20,000 bases of DNA, from assembly GCA_009176605.1 (NCBI GenBank), contig SEYY01023227.1, positions 27,501-47,500 on the forward strand, written 5' to 3'. This document shows positions 19,091 through 20,000 of this stretch, one piece after another. A program made the position numbers and the translations under genes. This DNA comes from Armadillidium nasatum (Eukaryota; Arthropoda; Malacostraca; Isopoda; Armadillidiidae). The stretch's first letter is position 1, and each line of letters begins with the position of its first letter. The notes below the pieces were generated by a model. It was not told where the DNA came from and made no database searches. It saw only the letters and a list, made by a program, of their open reading frames with translations.

Positions 19091-20000
19091 GTATCGAGTT
19101 TTATTTTTAACTTTGTTTGATTCTTAGTATTTCACATTTTAAAATTTGAAATTGGCATATAAAATCATTTGTCATCAGAATTTGGAATGTTTGTTTCTAA
19201 ATAATTCAAGAAATTCATAAAAACTAAAACGATTTGCAAATACACTTTAACATTGTGAGAAGTCTCAATTTTAGAAATGTTGCTAAAACTAAATGAAAAA
19301 AGGATTTGAAACAAATTAACTCAGATACATTTATTTTTTCCACGATGATAAATATTACTGGTTTACCTAATATCTAAAATCAAAATAATCAGACTTCTTA
19401 CACACCTTAATTAAAAATAGGATAGGTACAAACTATTCTTGGTGGGTACTCGCAAATATTCTAGAAACCATGACATGAATTCAGCGTACTTGAAATTTTA
19501 AATAGAAGGTTTATGTCCATGGTCACAGGGGATAAGTATAAAATCGCAACTTTTCAGGGCAGCACTTTTTTTACCTTTGAACTATTCCTGTAAATCCAGT
19601 TTTTGAAAAAAATAAATAAATATGGCTGACATTAATGTGACTCAAATGAGTTTCTAAATTTAATGGTTTGAAGAATAATTAATTTGCTGAAACCCTTTTA
19701 CGATTTTCCTGTAGTTACCTGATTATTCACCAGAACATATCAAATTATTCATCATACTTACCTAATTATTTTATATTTAATCATACTTACCTAATTATTC
19801 ACCATACTAAATTAGGATTTTGCATTTACCTCAATGATAGATTTAAGAGAAATGAAACTGAAAAATAATAATAATAATTAAAAACGATTGCAGTTAGAAA
19901 ACTTATTACAAAATTATTTGTGAAAACAAGATAAATTTATTGAATACAATGAAAAATACTGAATATGAAATTATTTTTGAATGCAAACAATGCAAAATTA
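19091..20000. other. Probable intron of the BIR-domain gene
   Basis: AT-rich sequence. Two acceptor-like sites, TTTTCAG near 19557 and TTCACCAG near 19733, lead to stops within a few codons in the required phase. No further exon is called. Confidence 0.5.
19713..19804 (+). repeat. Small degenerate direct repeats
   Basis: TCATACTTACCTAATTATT occurs at 19752-19770 and 19781-19799. A looser copy (AGTTACCTGATTATTCACCA) starts at 19713. Local duplication only. Confidence 0.7.

Overview
This is eukaryotic, AT-rich, repeat-dominated DNA, most likely from an arthropod. The support is a Tc1/mariner-type transposase of the arthropod-rich DUF4817 kind, tRNA-derived SINEs with Pol III A and B boxes, a LINE reverse-transcriptase tail, and a spliced BIR-domain gene. 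The microsatellite load and LINE type suggest a crustacean, perhaps a decapod; that is inference only.

Layout: 1-1613 is one Tc1/mariner-like transposon with an open transposase frame; its left tip lies outside the window. 1612-3412 holds AT arrays, a SINE scrap and featureless DNA. 3413-4940 has no recognisable gene. 4941-5588 is a tRNA-derived SINE between two AT arrays. 5589-6688 is AT-rich DNA plus an array. 6689-8601 holds two decayed, converging relatives of the first transposase. 8600-10702 is mostly AT, CA/TA and AAT arrays. 10703-12640 is unassigned DNA with a roughly 250-bp foldback. 12758-12864 carries a hammerhead-ribozyme-like motif on the minus strand. 13328-13488 is a second SINE family between AT arrays. 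A third transposon terminus starts at 14364. 15429-16026 is a 5'-truncated LINE on the minus strand between AT arrays. 16477-19090 holds three exons of one host-like gene on the plus strand.

The main gene: the exons 16477-17770, 18307-18741 and 18920-19090 join in frame through two phase-1 introns. They encode at least 633 residues: a charged, repeat-bearing, probably disordered region, one BIR-like zinc-binding domain, and a short unrecognised region. The first exon and the end of the gene are not visible. The first intron seen is 90% (AT)n.

The overall theme: eighteen (AT)n arrays, about 3.1 kb or 16% of the window, most of which touch a mobile-element boundary. Tc1/mariner elements insert at TA, and LINE or SINE tails are A/T-rich, so arrays and mobile elements have probably shaped each other here.
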